Source: Nostoc sp. JL33
Lineage (GTDB): Bacteria > Cyanobacteriota > Cyanobacteriia > Cyanobacteriales > Nostocaceae
Direction: 5' to 3'
NCBI RefSeq assembly: GCF_017114985.1
Contig: NZ_JABXKP010000100.1
Coordinates: 200,216-264,215 of the forward strand
DNA length: 64,000 bases
The notes under the pieces were generated by a model. It saw only the letters and a list, made by a program, of their open reading frames with translations, ran no database searches and had not been told where the DNA came from. Every line of letters starts with the position of its first letter. The stretch's first letter is position 1. The translations under genes and the position numbers were made by a program. Below are positions 24,982 to 33,689 of the stretch, in pieces.

Positions 24982-26343
24982 ATGAGTAATGTATCTCAGT
25001 TATCCCTAGCTTCTAACTCGCAAGCTGCAACTTCTCCTTTACGGTTACTTGTATTAAGTAATGGTCATGGGGAAGATGTAATTGCAGTTCGGATTTTGGA
25101 AGAATTCCAGCGACAATCAAACCCACCAGAGGTATTTGCTTTACCTCTGGTGGGTGAAGGACGTGCTTATCAACAGTTGGATATCCCCCTGATCGGTTCA
25201 GTCCGCACTATGCCTTCTGGCGGCTTTATTTATATGGATGGACGCCAATTAGTGCGGGATGTACGCGGTGGTTTATTGCAACTTACCCTCAGCCAGATTA
25301 AAGCTGTCCGCCGTTGGGTGAGTTCCCAAAAAAAATTAGGTAATAAAAGAGCGATTTTAGCAGTAGGAGATATTGTCCCCCTGTTGTTTGCAACTTTCAG
25401 TGGCGCTAATTATGCTTTTGTGGGTACGGCGAAATCTGAATATTATGTGCGGGATGAAGCTGGATTGTTACCACGAAAATCTCAAGGTGCGCGTTGGGAA
25501 AATTTTTCCGGTTCAGTTTACCATCCTTGGGAACGTTGGTTAATGAGTCGTCGCCGTTGTAAGGCAGTGTTTCCTAGAGATGCACTGACGACCCAAACAT
25601 TAAAACAATGGCCAATTCCCGCTTTTGATTTGGGTAATCCCATGATGGATGGACTGGAGGCGACGTTTTCACGCCAACAATTTTATAGTCAGGATAGCCA
25701 ACAGCAAGAGACAGTTCGACCTTTAATCGTGACTCTTCTTCCTGGTTCCCGTCCACCAGAGGCATACACCAACTGGGAAACAATTATGATTGCCGTATCT
25801 GCGTTAATGGCAAGTTTCCAGCAGCGAGATTCGGTGTTTTACACTTCTGGCACAGTGGTTTTTTTAGCTGCGATCGCTCCGGGTTTAGACTCTAATATTT
25901 TATCCCAAAGTCTGCAATCCCAAGGCTGGCGCAGTGAATCAGCATCTCCTATCCAACTTCACGATCCAAATGTATTGACATTTAAACAAAGGAATGCATA
26001 TCTACTGCTGACACAACAAGCCTATAATGATTGCTTACATTTGGGAGATATAGCGATCGCAATGGCAGGTACAGCTACAGAACAGTTTATCGGTTTAGGG
26101 AAACCTGCGATCGCGATTTCTGGCAATGGGCCTCAATATAACCCTGCCTTTGCTGAAGCTCAAAGTCGTCATTTAGGCTCATCTTTGATTTTAGTTAAGC
26201 AGCCAGCAGAAGTTGCCAAGATCGTACAGTCTCTCTTCAAAGATCCTGATATTTTGCAAATTATTGCCGAAAATGGTGAGCGACGCATGGGAAAATCGGG
26301 AGCCGCACGACGGATTGCTGAATGTTTACAGGAACGATTTTGA
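24982..26343 (+). CDS. Lipid-A-disaccharide synthase-related glycosyltransferase
   Basis: The start is placed at ATG 24982 (MSNVSQLSLAS); 45 more in-frame codons upstream are partly repeat-derived. The 453-residue protein has the LpxB-like pattern at the N-terminus (LLVLSNGHGEDVIAVRILEE), PLVGEGRAYQQ, a middle VTLLPGSRPPEAYTNWE and the C-terminal nucleotide-sugar region AMAGTATEQFIGLGKPAIAI. It belongs to the LpxB-related group found across cyanobacteria and plants' ancestors whose exact reaction is not settled; it is distinct from LpxB proper. Confidence 0.88.
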   Translation: MSNVSQLSLASNSQAATSPLRLLVLSNGHGEDVIAVRILEEFQRQSNPPEVFALPLVGEGRAYQQLDIPLIGSVRTMPSGGFIYMDGRQLVRDVRGGLLQLTLSQIKAVRRWVSSQKKLGNKRAILAVGDIVPLLFATFSGANYAFVGTAKSEYYVRDEAGLLPRKSQGARWENFSGSVYHPWERWLMSRRRCKAVFPRDALTTQTLKQWPIPAFDLGNPMMDGLEATFSRQQFYSQDSQQQETVRPLIVTLLPGSRPPEAYTNWETIMIAVSALMASFQQRDSVFYTSGTVVFLAAIAPGLDSNILSQSLQSQGWRSESASPIQLHDPNVLTFKQRNAYLLLTQQAYNDCLHLGDIAIAMAGTATEQFIGLGKPAIAISGNGPQYNPAFAEAQSRHLGSSLILVKQPAEVAKIVQSLFKDPDILQIIAENGERRMGKSGAARRIAECLQERF

Positions 26344-26379
26344 ATGGGTATTCGGCAAACAGGACAATTCAATGCAAGG

Positions 26380-26583
26380 ATTTTCGTGAAGCAGCGCGGT
26401 CTTCTCCCTCACGCGCGTGGCTAGCGCCTTCGCGGAGCCTCAACTCTTCTCTACCTTGGGCTACGCCTTCGTAGAGGCTCCGGCAACGAGTCCGCGTAGA
26501 GAGCGTCTTTTGGATTAAATTTCAATTCTTTAATCTAAAATCTAAAATCTAAAATCTAAAATTCTTACTCCCCCTGCTCCCTC
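26380..26583. repeat. Palindromic and heptamer repeat block
   Basis: GC-rich inverted repeats (26388-26505), including TAGCGCCTTCGCGGAGCC-type segments, are followed by the same TTTTGGATTAAATTTCAATT plus TAAAATC block seen after pgl. Confidence 0.7.
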
Positions 26584-26594
26584 ATCCCTAGTTC

Positions 26595-27317
26595 CTACGC
26601 CACCAACCCAGAACGTAGCGCCCTCACAGCAGCTTGGGTACGGTCATCGGCACACAGTTTATTTAGAATATTGCGAACATGGGTTTTCACAGTACCAACT
26701 GTAATGTAGAGTTTCTCGGCAATTTGTCCATTACTACACCCAGCTACAATCAACTCTAGGATTTCCAGTTCCCTCTGAGTCAGAGGGTATGTTTCCAAAA
26801 CTTGCTCGTATTCTGACGCCAGCGCCTCAATTTTTACAGTCTTCGGCTTATCAGAGGTTTGGCTCTCTCCAGGAATACCTTGCCGCATCTTCCGCAATAC
26901 CACACTGGCGATCGCCGGATCAATCCAAGAATTACCGGCGTGAGTTGCTTGGATGGCGTCAGTTAATTTACTGATGCTTGTTTCTTTCATATAATAAGAA
27001 TCAGCACCCGCCGCGAAGGCTGCAAGTACAGCATCCTCTGTATGATCCATCGTTAGGATTAGAATCTTCGTAGTCGATTGCCCAGTTTCAGCTTGCTGGC
27101 GTTTGAATTTACGGGTGAGTTCGATACCATCCATGTCAGGCAAACCGATATCTACAACAGCGACATCTGGCTTTGCTGTTTCTAAAAGTTTTAATCCTTG
27201 GGTAGCATTTGCCGCTTCGCCAACTACTTTCAATGCGCTGTGAGCCTGTAATGCCGCTCGTAGCCCCATTCGCGTTAAGTCATGATCTTCAATTAAAATA
27301 ATACTAATTTCATTCAT
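26595..27317 (-). CDS. LuxR/NarL-type response regulator
   Basis: The start is placed at ATG 27317 (MNEISIILIEDHDLTR), giving 240 residues; a longer frame begins 75 bp earlier. The receiver domain (5-122) has the acidic pair at Glu10-Asp11, phosphoacceptor Asp56 in VVDIGLPDMDG, and the lysine in YMKETS. The C-terminal LuxR helix-turn-helix reads LTQRELEILELIVAGCSNGQ onward to GTVKTHVRNILNKL. It should be a phosphorylation-controlled transcription factor. The broken kinase gene at 27612 is divergent from it and could once have been its partner. Confidence 0.92.
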   Translation of the reverse strand: MNEISIILIEDHDLTRMGLRAALQAHSALKVVGEAANATQGLKLLETAKPDVAVVDIGLPDMDGIELTRKFKRQQAETGQSTTKILILTMDHTEDAVLAAFAAGADSYYMKETSISKLTDAIQATHAGNSWIDPAIASVVLRKMRQGIPGESQTSDKPKTVKIEALASEYEQVLETYPLTQRELEILELIVAGCSNGQIAEKLYITVGTVKTHVRNILNKLCADDRTQAAVRALRSGLVA

Positions 27318-27611
27318 CGCTACACTCGCTCTTACGCTATTTGCCTCAATCAAAGTATGACCTTTTGTAAGCGTTATCTTTTCTTTTCCCAACCTAAAGA
27401 TAGATGATATTTCAACCCGTCTGCATCCACCGATAGAGATAAGAAATACCTGATTTTTTCATATTTGGATACAGGACAAATCTAGCTGGAGATATATGGA
27501 TACTTGCACAAAAAGTATGAAATATTGAAACGAATGCCAAATTGTTCCCCCTTGCTTAGAATTCAGCTTTGAGTTGGTATGTTCCATTATTTAAGTATAA
27601 AACTTTCAAAA

Positions 27612-28090
27612 ATGGACAAATTACAAAAGTTCAAAGTTGCCTTACGAGAAAGTGAACGATGGTTTCGAGGGATTTTTAAGCAAACCTTTGGATTCATCGG
27701 ATTGATGCAGCCAATAGTAATCCTCATGGAAGGTAATCAGACGGCGTTAAAATTTGCTGTAATGACCAGCAGCAAAGTAATTCGTTGTCCTTTGTGGGAA
27801 GCTTGTTTGTCTGATTTTTCACCGGATGTGGAAGACTTCTCTTCTTCTAGGGGAGAGGCTGGGAATTTTCGCTCAACCCTTGTAGGGAACCTTGGTCAAA
27901 TGCCAGAAGCTTTGGAAGCAGTTGGTATTATTCCTAAAATTTTCTTAACGATCGCCAGGAAAATAGTAACACAGGTCTGGCGATCGCTAAGAAAATTGCC
28001 AAAATTCCAGCAGGTAGGATTACTTCAGATTCACAAATAGGTATAGGCAATACTTTCTTATTTACTTGGTCTAACCTATCTGATGGGTAA
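27612..28090 (+). pseudogene. Broken PAS histidine kinase
   Basis: The first part reads ALRESERWFRGIFKQTFGFI, the start of a PAS domain, but drifts off the family after about 60 residues. From 27971 in a different frame the sequence reads TGLAIAKKIAKI and later SDSQIGIGNTFLFTW before TAA 28088-28090, which is the G2 box and end of a histidine-kinase ATPase domain. The DHp helix with its histidine and the N and G1 boxes are missing. This is a gene with an internal deletion and a frameshift. Confidence 0.7.
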
Positions 28091-28534
28091 AACTGCTCAA
28101 TATGGTACACGATAATGGTATGCAACTCTCACCAATGACTGAGGACGGTCGCTTGTTGACTGATTTAAAATTGGTTTTAAGTTTAGTAAAATATTCGATT
28201 TTACTTTATATCAATGTTTGCTGTATTCATATCAATAGTTTTCCCTTGATTAATTGCTAATTTTTTGAAAGCCATTGTTCATTTGCGAGGAGTTTAATTT
28301 CAATAGTCTGGTAAATTTACCAGATTGATACAACAGACTGAATTTGCCTTTGACCTTCCCTAAGGAATCTGGAAATGATGGCAACGCCCAATAAGTATTA
28401 GATATTGTGCAAAATGCCTTAGTTATTCAAGTTACAGATTTTAGATGTCCGAAAATCTTATATTATTTAATTGGATAATCTGAAAAGATAAATGTTAAAT
28501 ATTAACCTATGTTTGGCGGCGAAAATAAAAAGCG
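28091..28534. other. Spacer with one perfect palindrome
   Basis: These 444 bp hold no supported gene. TCTGGTAAATTTACCAGA at 28307-28324 is a perfect 18-bp palindrome that could be an operator or a dispersed repeat. Confidence 0.4.
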
Positions 28535-29833
28535 ATGGAAGAGACGCTGAAAATTTTGGTTGTAAACGATGACCAAGTAGACCGGATGGCAGTCCGTTCA
28601 GCCCTGACTAAAGCAGGTGTTCAAATGAAACTGTCTGAAGTAGGCGATGGTAATGATGCGTTTTCTGCCTTAAACACTACTGCCTATGATTGTGTTTTAC
28701 TCAACTATCGCTTACTAGACCAAAATGGACTAAGCTTCATTCAACAGCTACGTTCTTCGGAAATTAAAGTTCCTTTAGTAGTTCTAACTGGTGAAGGAGA
28801 TGAACAAATTGCTGTCCAATTAATCGAAGCTGGTGCTACAGACTATCTCTCTAAGTCTAAGATATCCCCAGAAACATTGTCCCAGGTTTTGCGGAGTGCG
28901 ATTCGGGTTTATCGGGCTGAAATGCAGGCAGCTTTGGCAATCCAGCAACTCAGAGAAAGTCATGAACAACTCATTCGTAAGAACCAAGAGTTGGAAAAAC
29001 AACAGCAAGAGATTCAAATGCAAAACTTCAAGCTATTGGAGGCATCACAGCTAAAATCACATTTTTTGGCAACTATGTCCCACGAACTGAGAACGCCGAT
29101 GAATGCGATTATTGGTTTTTCGCAAATACTATTGCGTCCTAAGTTCGGTCAACTAACGCACCAGCAAGCAGATATGATTAAGCGTATCTTTAATAATGGC
29201 AAGCATTTGCTGATGCTAGTCAATGAAGTTCTCGACTTTTCCAAGCTGGAGGCAGGGCGATTAGACTTAAAAGCGGAAAGATTTGATGTATCAAAGGTAG
29301 TAAATCTTGCTGTAGGTGAAATGCGTTCCCTAGCTGATGCCAAAAATCTATCATTGTTAATGCAAACCGATTTGCAAAATACTTTAATATTTAATGATCC
29401 AGTTCGTATTAAACAGATTTTAATTAATCTACTCTCCAACGCGATTAAGTTCACCGAGTCTGGTGAGATTTGGGTTGAGGTTAAGGAACTACCTGCAAAT
29501 CGAGTCGGAATTATTGTTCGGGATACAGGTATTGGCATAGCACCCAAAAATTTTAAACATATTTTTGAAGCATTTTGGCAAGTCGATCAAACTATCACTC
29601 GCAAATATCCAGGTACAGGTCTGGGTTTAGCAATTATAGATTCGCTGGTACGAATGATGGGCGGGAAAATCTTTCTTGAGAGCAAATTGGGAATCGGTTC
29701 AACGTTTATAATAGAATTGCCGCGTCAAATCACATTATCGATAGCAGCTGATGTTCCAGCTTTACAGTTAGATGGCGACGAGATTTTTTGCTCTGGTAAA
29801 AATTCGCACACATCAGTCATCTCAAGTCAGTAA
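28535..29833 (+). CDS. Receiver-histidine kinase hybrid with a degenerate receiver
   Basis: This 432-residue cytosolic protein has an N-terminal receiver domain (5-125), a coiled coil (about 130-172), a HisKA domain with His183 in FLATMSHELRTPMNAIIGFS, and an ATPase domain with DTGIGI and GTGLGLAI. In the receiver the phosphoacceptor aspartate is replaced by Asn57 (CVLLNYRLL), while the acidic pair (Asp12, Asp13), Thr85 and Lys107-region lysine remain. The receiver probably cannot be phosphorylated and may act as a docking or sensing module. The gene is followed 79 bp later by another receiver-kinase on the same strand. Confidence 0.9.
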   Translation: MEETLKILVVNDDQVDRMAVRSALTKAGVQMKLSEVGDGNDAFSALNTTAYDCVLLNYRLLDQNGLSFIQQLRSSEIKVPLVVLTGEGDEQIAVQLIEAGATDYLSKSKISPETLSQVLRSAIRVYRAEMQAALAIQQLRESHEQLIRKNQELEKQQQEIQMQNFKLLEASQLKSHFLATMSHELRTPMNAIIGFSQILLRPKFGQLTHQQADMIKRIFNNGKHLLMLVNEVLDFSKLEAGRLDLKAERFDVSKVVNLAVGEMRSLADAKNLSLLMQTDLQNTLIFNDPVRIKQILINLLSNAIKFTESGEIWVEVKELPANRVGIIVRDTGIGIAPKNFKHIFEAFWQVDQTITRKYPGTGLGLAIIDSLVRMMGGKIFLESKLGIGSTFIIELPRQITLSIAADVPALQLDGDEIFCSGKNSHTSVISSQ

Positions 29834-29912
29834 AGCATCAATAGGATATTCTAAATTTAAACTATAAATTAATTAGTTCCAAAAAAAACTGATAAAAGTT
29901 GATAAATGAATT

Positions 29913-31037
29913 ATGTCTGAAATTGAAAATAATAAAATTTATCGTATTCTCGCAGTTGACGATATTCTAGATAATCTGATTTTGGTTGAAGCAATTTTAG
30001 AAAGTGAGGGGTATGCAATTGATTTGGTTTCAGATGGAATAAAGGCTTTACAGCAAATTGAACAATCTCCACCCGATCTGATTTTATTAGATGTGATGAT
30101 GCCAGGAATAGATGGTTATGAAGTCACCCGTCGGATTCGGAATAACCCTGCAATCTCTTATATTCCAATTCTGCTGATTACTGCCTTTCACGAATCCAGC
30201 GTTGTCGAAGGTTTGGATGCTGGTGCTGACGATTTTATTCGTAAACCATTTGATACTGATGAACTACTGGCAAGAGTGCGATCGCTGTTGCGTCTCAAGC
30301 ACAGTCTGGACGAACAACAAAAAATGGCCCGCCAACGGGAAGATTTTGTTTCCCGTCTGACTCATGATTTGCGAACTCCTCTAGTAGCCTCCGATCGCAT
30401 GTTGAATTTGTTTGAAATGGAAACATTCTGCAAAATTTCGCCAGAAATGAAACAGGCGATCGCAGTGATGATTCGCAGTAACCAAAATTTGATGGACATG
30501 GTGAACACCCTGTTAGAAGTCTATCGCTTCGAGGCAGGTAAAAAAACGTTGAATTGGGAGCTATGCGATTTACGTGAGATATGTCAAGAAGTAGTGAGTG
30601 AAATAAGTCCTCTAACTAGTGAAAAAGGCTTGACTCTAAAAATAGACACCCGTGAATTAGACCCCCTGAGTAAAAACGCTGGTATTATTATGGGCGATCG
30701 CTTGGAACTACGGCGGGTACTAAACAACTTGATCGCAAATGCGATCAAATTTACAGATACAGGAGGCATAACAATCCGCATTTTTGAAAGATCACCAAAT
30801 CCGGGCAATCCAGATTCGGTAACAATTGAGGTAGAAGATACAGGATATGGAATTGCGCCAGAAGATCAAGCAACAATTTTCGAGCGATTTCGCCAAGGTA
30901 AAAATAAACGCTCAGGTAGTGGCTTAGGATTACATCTATCCCACCGGATTGTAGAAGCGCACGCCGGAACTATTCAGGTTACTTCTGAACTAGGTAAAGG
31001 TAGTTTGTTTACTGTGCAACTACCTAAAAACACTTAA
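29913..31037 (+). CDS. Receiver-histidine kinase hybrid
   Basis: A 374-residue cytosolic protein: receiver domain (11-128) with phosphoacceptor Asp60 in LILLDVMMPGIDGYE, then HisKA with His151 in FVSRLTHDLRTPL, then an ATPase domain with N-box NLIANAIKFTD, G1 box DTGYGIAP and G2 box SGLGLHLSHRIVE. All catalytic motifs are intact. Its partner is probably the hybrid just upstream or an unlinked regulator. Confidence 0.92.
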   Translation: MSEIENNKIYRILAVDDILDNLILVEAILESEGYAIDLVSDGIKALQQIEQSPPDLILLDVMMPGIDGYEVTRRIRNNPAISYIPILLITAFHESSVVEGLDAGADDFIRKPFDTDELLARVRSLLRLKHSLDEQQKMARQREDFVSRLTHDLRTPLVASDRMLNLFEMETFCKISPEMKQAIAVMIRSNQNLMDMVNTLLEVYRFEAGKKTLNWELCDLREICQEVVSEISPLTSEKGLTLKIDTRELDPLSKNAGIIMGDRLELRRVLNNLIANAIKFTDTGGITIRIFERSPNPGNPDSVTIEVEDTGYGIAPEDQATIFERFRQGKNKRSGSGLGLHLSHRIVEAHAGTIQVTSELGKGSLFTVQLPKNT

Positions 31038-31412
31038 GTTTTTCTGCTTCACCAAACAGAATATTAACAATTCAAAATTCCTCTTGGAAAGTTCTGTTCT
31101 TTGTAAAGACGGCGATTTATCGCGTCTCTTGCCTTAACTGAAGCGTATTGCGATGGTTCCTGAGTCTGTAGTACCACTTCCCTACAGGACGCTACGCGAA
31201 CGTGGAAGCAAGCTACGCGTAGCGTCCCGTTTTTTAAGGACTGAAACTGAAGCTGCCTTTTTCGTGAGTAATACTAAGCAAGTGAAACGTATAAATAGTT
31301 AGTAAAATATTTACTCCACAATCTCTTAATCTAACTTTTTATCAATAAGAGATTAATATCAGATTACAGAACAATACGCTTGGGTTAGTGCCAAAAACCT
31401 TAAACTGGGTAA

Positions 31413-31437
31413 GTTGGGTTTCGTTCCTTAACCCAAC
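31413..31437. repeat. Dispersed hairpin
   Basis: GTTGGGTT (31413-31420) pairs perfectly with AACCCAAC (31430-31437), followed by TATTTTTTAT. It belongs to a frequent palindrome type; a diverged relative is near 19936. Palindromic repeat fragments also lie at about 31110-31230 in this spacer. Confidence 0.55.
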
Positions 31438-31487
31438 CTACTATTTTTTATAGATGTAATCCTAATATCAGGGAATAAAGATGGATA

Positions 31488-31513
31488 CCCCTGGTCAACG
31501 CCAGGGGCTTTTT
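31488..31513 (+). terminator. Factor-independent terminator
   Basis: CCCCTGG (31488-31494) pairs with CCAGGGG (31501-31507) and is followed by CTTTTTG. It lies 450 bp after the kinase hybrid and just beyond the convergent rtcB end, so it may stop plus-strand transcription before rtcB. Confidence 0.65.
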
Positions 31514-31522
31514 GTTTAGTAG

Positions 31523-33052
31523 CTACGCCTTAAACGTCAACACCGGACTCAATCGCGCCACAACGTCCACCATTTCTGCCTCAACCTGCACATCAATCAC
31601 AGACTGAATCGGTTTGTAGGCGGCGGGTGCTTCTTCAATTCGGCGTTCTTCACGCAGGGTAATGCAGTCTACCCCAGTTAATCCCAGTTCCGCCTCACTT
31701 TGAGATGCACCTTTGCGATTGAGATCGAAGCGAGAACGAATTCTTCCCGCCCCATGTGAGGCAGAATTACAAAATGCTGAATTGCCTCTACCCACCATCA
31801 GATAAGAATAAGCACCCATTGAACCAGGAATAATCACTGGTTGCCCTACATGGGCGGGACAAGCGCCCTTGCGTGTTACCCACTTTTCAATTTTGGATTT
31901 TGGATTTTGGATTTTGGATTGAAGAGACGTTGTATACAATGTCTCTACATCTTCAAGTTGTGGCAAGGTGATGTTATGCGGCAAGTCATAAACTAGAGGT
32001 GCTTCCACATCTTTATATACTTCCCGCAAACGCAGACGCAGCAGTTCCGCTAACAGCAGGCGATTGACAAAGGCATAGTTAGCAGCAGTGGCCTCAGCTT
32101 GCAGGTAACTAGCTACTAGTTCAGGGTGAGAATGGGTAGAAAGAGGAAAAATTTGAGAATCAGGGTACTTCAGACCTTTTTGCCAAGTCGCCTTAGCTTT
32201 ATCTCGCCACATTCCCCCAATATACTTACCGACATTTCGAGAACCAGAGTGAATCATAAAAGCTAGCTGTCCCTCGCGTACTCCCCAGGCGTGGGCAAGT
32301 GTGCGATTTTCGACTTTATCAACTCGCTGCACTTCTACAAAATGATTACCCCCGCCAATGGTTGCCAGTCCGCCATCGCGTACTAGTCCAGCATCGGGAA
32401 CTAATTCTTCAGGCGCAAGTTTCCAGTTACCATCCATTGAACCACCTAAAAAGATGCGTTCGCCCTTGGCGTTGGCGGAGCTATCGCTCTCTTGGGCAAG
32501 TTGTGCCAAATCAGACTTGACTACACTCCCCGTAGGCTGATCTAGCATGGCATCCAGCCAACCGGGAATTCCGTACTGAAATAGCGATCGCATTGTCTGA
32601 GCAGTCATCGTCACATCACGCGTACCGAAGAAGTAATCTCCCTTCATGCGTTCTACGAATTGGTCACGCTTTGCCAGAAATTCCTCGATTGTCAAATCTG
32701 CAACATGTAGGCGCATCCCACAATTGATGTCAGAACCGACAGCGCCAGGGATAACCTGACCCACAGTTTCTATGACTGAACCAATGGCAACACCCGCATC
32801 ACCTGGGTGAAAGTCAGGCGTAGCACAGGCACGACAAACGTATCCACCTGACGGGTGGCGGACGCTTGCCAAATTCGCTAACTGCTTGAGTGCCTTAGCT
32901 TCTACGGGAAAGTCTTCTGGCAGTAGCACTTCTGCTACAGGGGCATCAGGAGAATTAACTAAACGGATAGAATAAGTGCGGTTGTTGTAAGTTACATCCA
33001 AACCCTGCCGCTCTAAGGCACGCAGGAGACGTTTGAGATTTTTTGGCTGCAT
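31523..33052 (-). CDS. rtcB: RtcB family RNA ligase
   Basis: RtcB joins RNA 2',3'-cyclic phosphate or 3'-phosphate ends to 5'-OH ends with GTP and manganese. The 509-residue protein has GAVGSDINCGMRLHV (metal-binding Cys), GGGNHFVEVQ, FMIHSGSRNVG and HGAGRIRSR with the histidine that takes GMP. Residues about 367-389 are an insertion encoded by a palindrome and AAAATCC heptamers (see the repeat at 31885), and the frame is preserved. It is a single gene. Confidence 0.92.
   Translation of the reverse strand: MQPKNLKRLLRALERQGLDVTYNNRTYSIRLVNSPDAPVAEVLLPEDFPVEAKALKQLANLASVRHPSGGYVCRACATPDFHPGDAGVAIGSVIETVGQVIPGAVGSDINCGMRLHVADLTIEEFLAKRDQFVERMKGDYFFGTRDVTMTAQTMRSLFQYGIPGWLDAMLDQPTGSVVKSDLAQLAQESDSSANAKGERIFLGGSMDGNWKLAPEELVPDAGLVRDGGLATIGGGNHFVEVQRVDKVENRTLAHAWGVREGQLAFMIHSGSRNVGKYIGGMWRDKAKATWQKGLKYPDSQIFPLSTHSHPELVASYLQAEATAANYAFVNRLLLAELLRLRLREVYKDVEAPLVYDLPHNITLPQLEDVETLYTTSLQSKIQNPKSKIEKWVTRKGACPAHVGQPVIIPGSMGAYSYLMVGRGNSAFCNSASHGAGRIRSRFDLNRKGASQSEAELGLTGVDCITLREERRIEEAPAAYKPIQSVIDVQVEAEMVDVVARLSPVLTFKA
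31885..31949. repeat. Heptamer repeat and palindrome inside rtcB
   Basis: TTTTGGA-type heptamers run from 31888 to 31920, followed by a near-perfect palindrome AGAGACGTTGTATACAATGT (about 31922-31946). On the minus strand they are translated as a short segment containing SKIQNPKSKIEKW. Confidence 0.8.
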
Positions 33053-33317
33053 GAAAACTCCAAATAAGGTCTTAAAAAAGACCCTTTGTTGTGAAGAGAT
33101 TAGGAGACTTGGGTTCAGCAGCCGCGTCTCAAGTGGTGCGGAGGGTCATTTTCCCAGAACTGTGGGGAAAACAACAGGTTATATAGCCTTAATAACACAC
33201 ACTTTCATCGGATGACAAGTGTTTTGTAGTACGTTGTATTTTTGATCGGCAACACTTACTCAGCCAAACCAAAATTGTAAAGAAATTTGAAGTTTAGTGA
33301 AAAACTTTTAAAAATCT

Positions 33318-33350
33318 CTAGACTCTCCAGCCGGCTAGAGAGTCTAGGAT
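33318..33350 (+). promoter_or_regulatory. MerR-type promoter/operator before the HMA-copA genes
   Basis: Positions 33318-33347 form a 30-bp palindrome with one mismatched pair: CTAGACTCTC on the left, GAGAGTCTAG on the right and AGCCGGCT in the centre. A -35-like TAGACT (33319-33324) and a -10-like TAGGAT (33345-33350) are separated by 20 bp. Such an overlong spacer filled by a dyad is the hallmark of MerR-activated promoters. The merR gene at 36454-36918 is the obvious candidate regulator. Confidence 0.65.
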
Positions 33351-33451
33351 GAATTCAAGGCGACTCTCAACCAGAAATTTCTCAGGTGTGAGGGATACGC
33401 TGAGTCATCCAGTTTGGTTTGGCTAGCTTTTCCACTTTATCCCGTAAATCT

Positions 33452-33646
33452 ATGACTCTCCAACTCACAGTTCCCAACATGGCTTGTTCTGCTTGTGCAA
33501 GCACCATCACCAAAGCACTTCAGGCAGTCGATGCCAATGCTAGCGTTCAGGCTGATCCAACAACCAAGCTTGTCAGTGTAGAAACCCAAGCATCAGAAAC
33601 AGCAATTAAGGAAGCGTTGGCTGCTGCTGGCTATCCAGTTGCCTAA
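33452..33646 (+). CDS. Heavy-metal-associated domain copper chaperone
   Basis: A 64-residue single HMA domain. The start at ATG 33452 (MTLQLTVPNMACSACAS) gives the usual CopZ/Atx1 length; 11 upstream in-frame codons are probably not translated. The metal motif is MACSAC with Cys12 and Cys15. It would hand Cu(I) to the P-type ATPase encoded 43 bp downstream. The promoter upstream is of MerR type. Confidence 0.9.
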   Translation: MTLQLTVPNMACSACASTITKALQAVDANASVQADPTTKLVSVETQASETAIKEALAAAGYPVA

Positions 33647-33689
33647 TGTTTAAGATCCTTCCACACCAATCACGGCGGTTCATCTAGTT

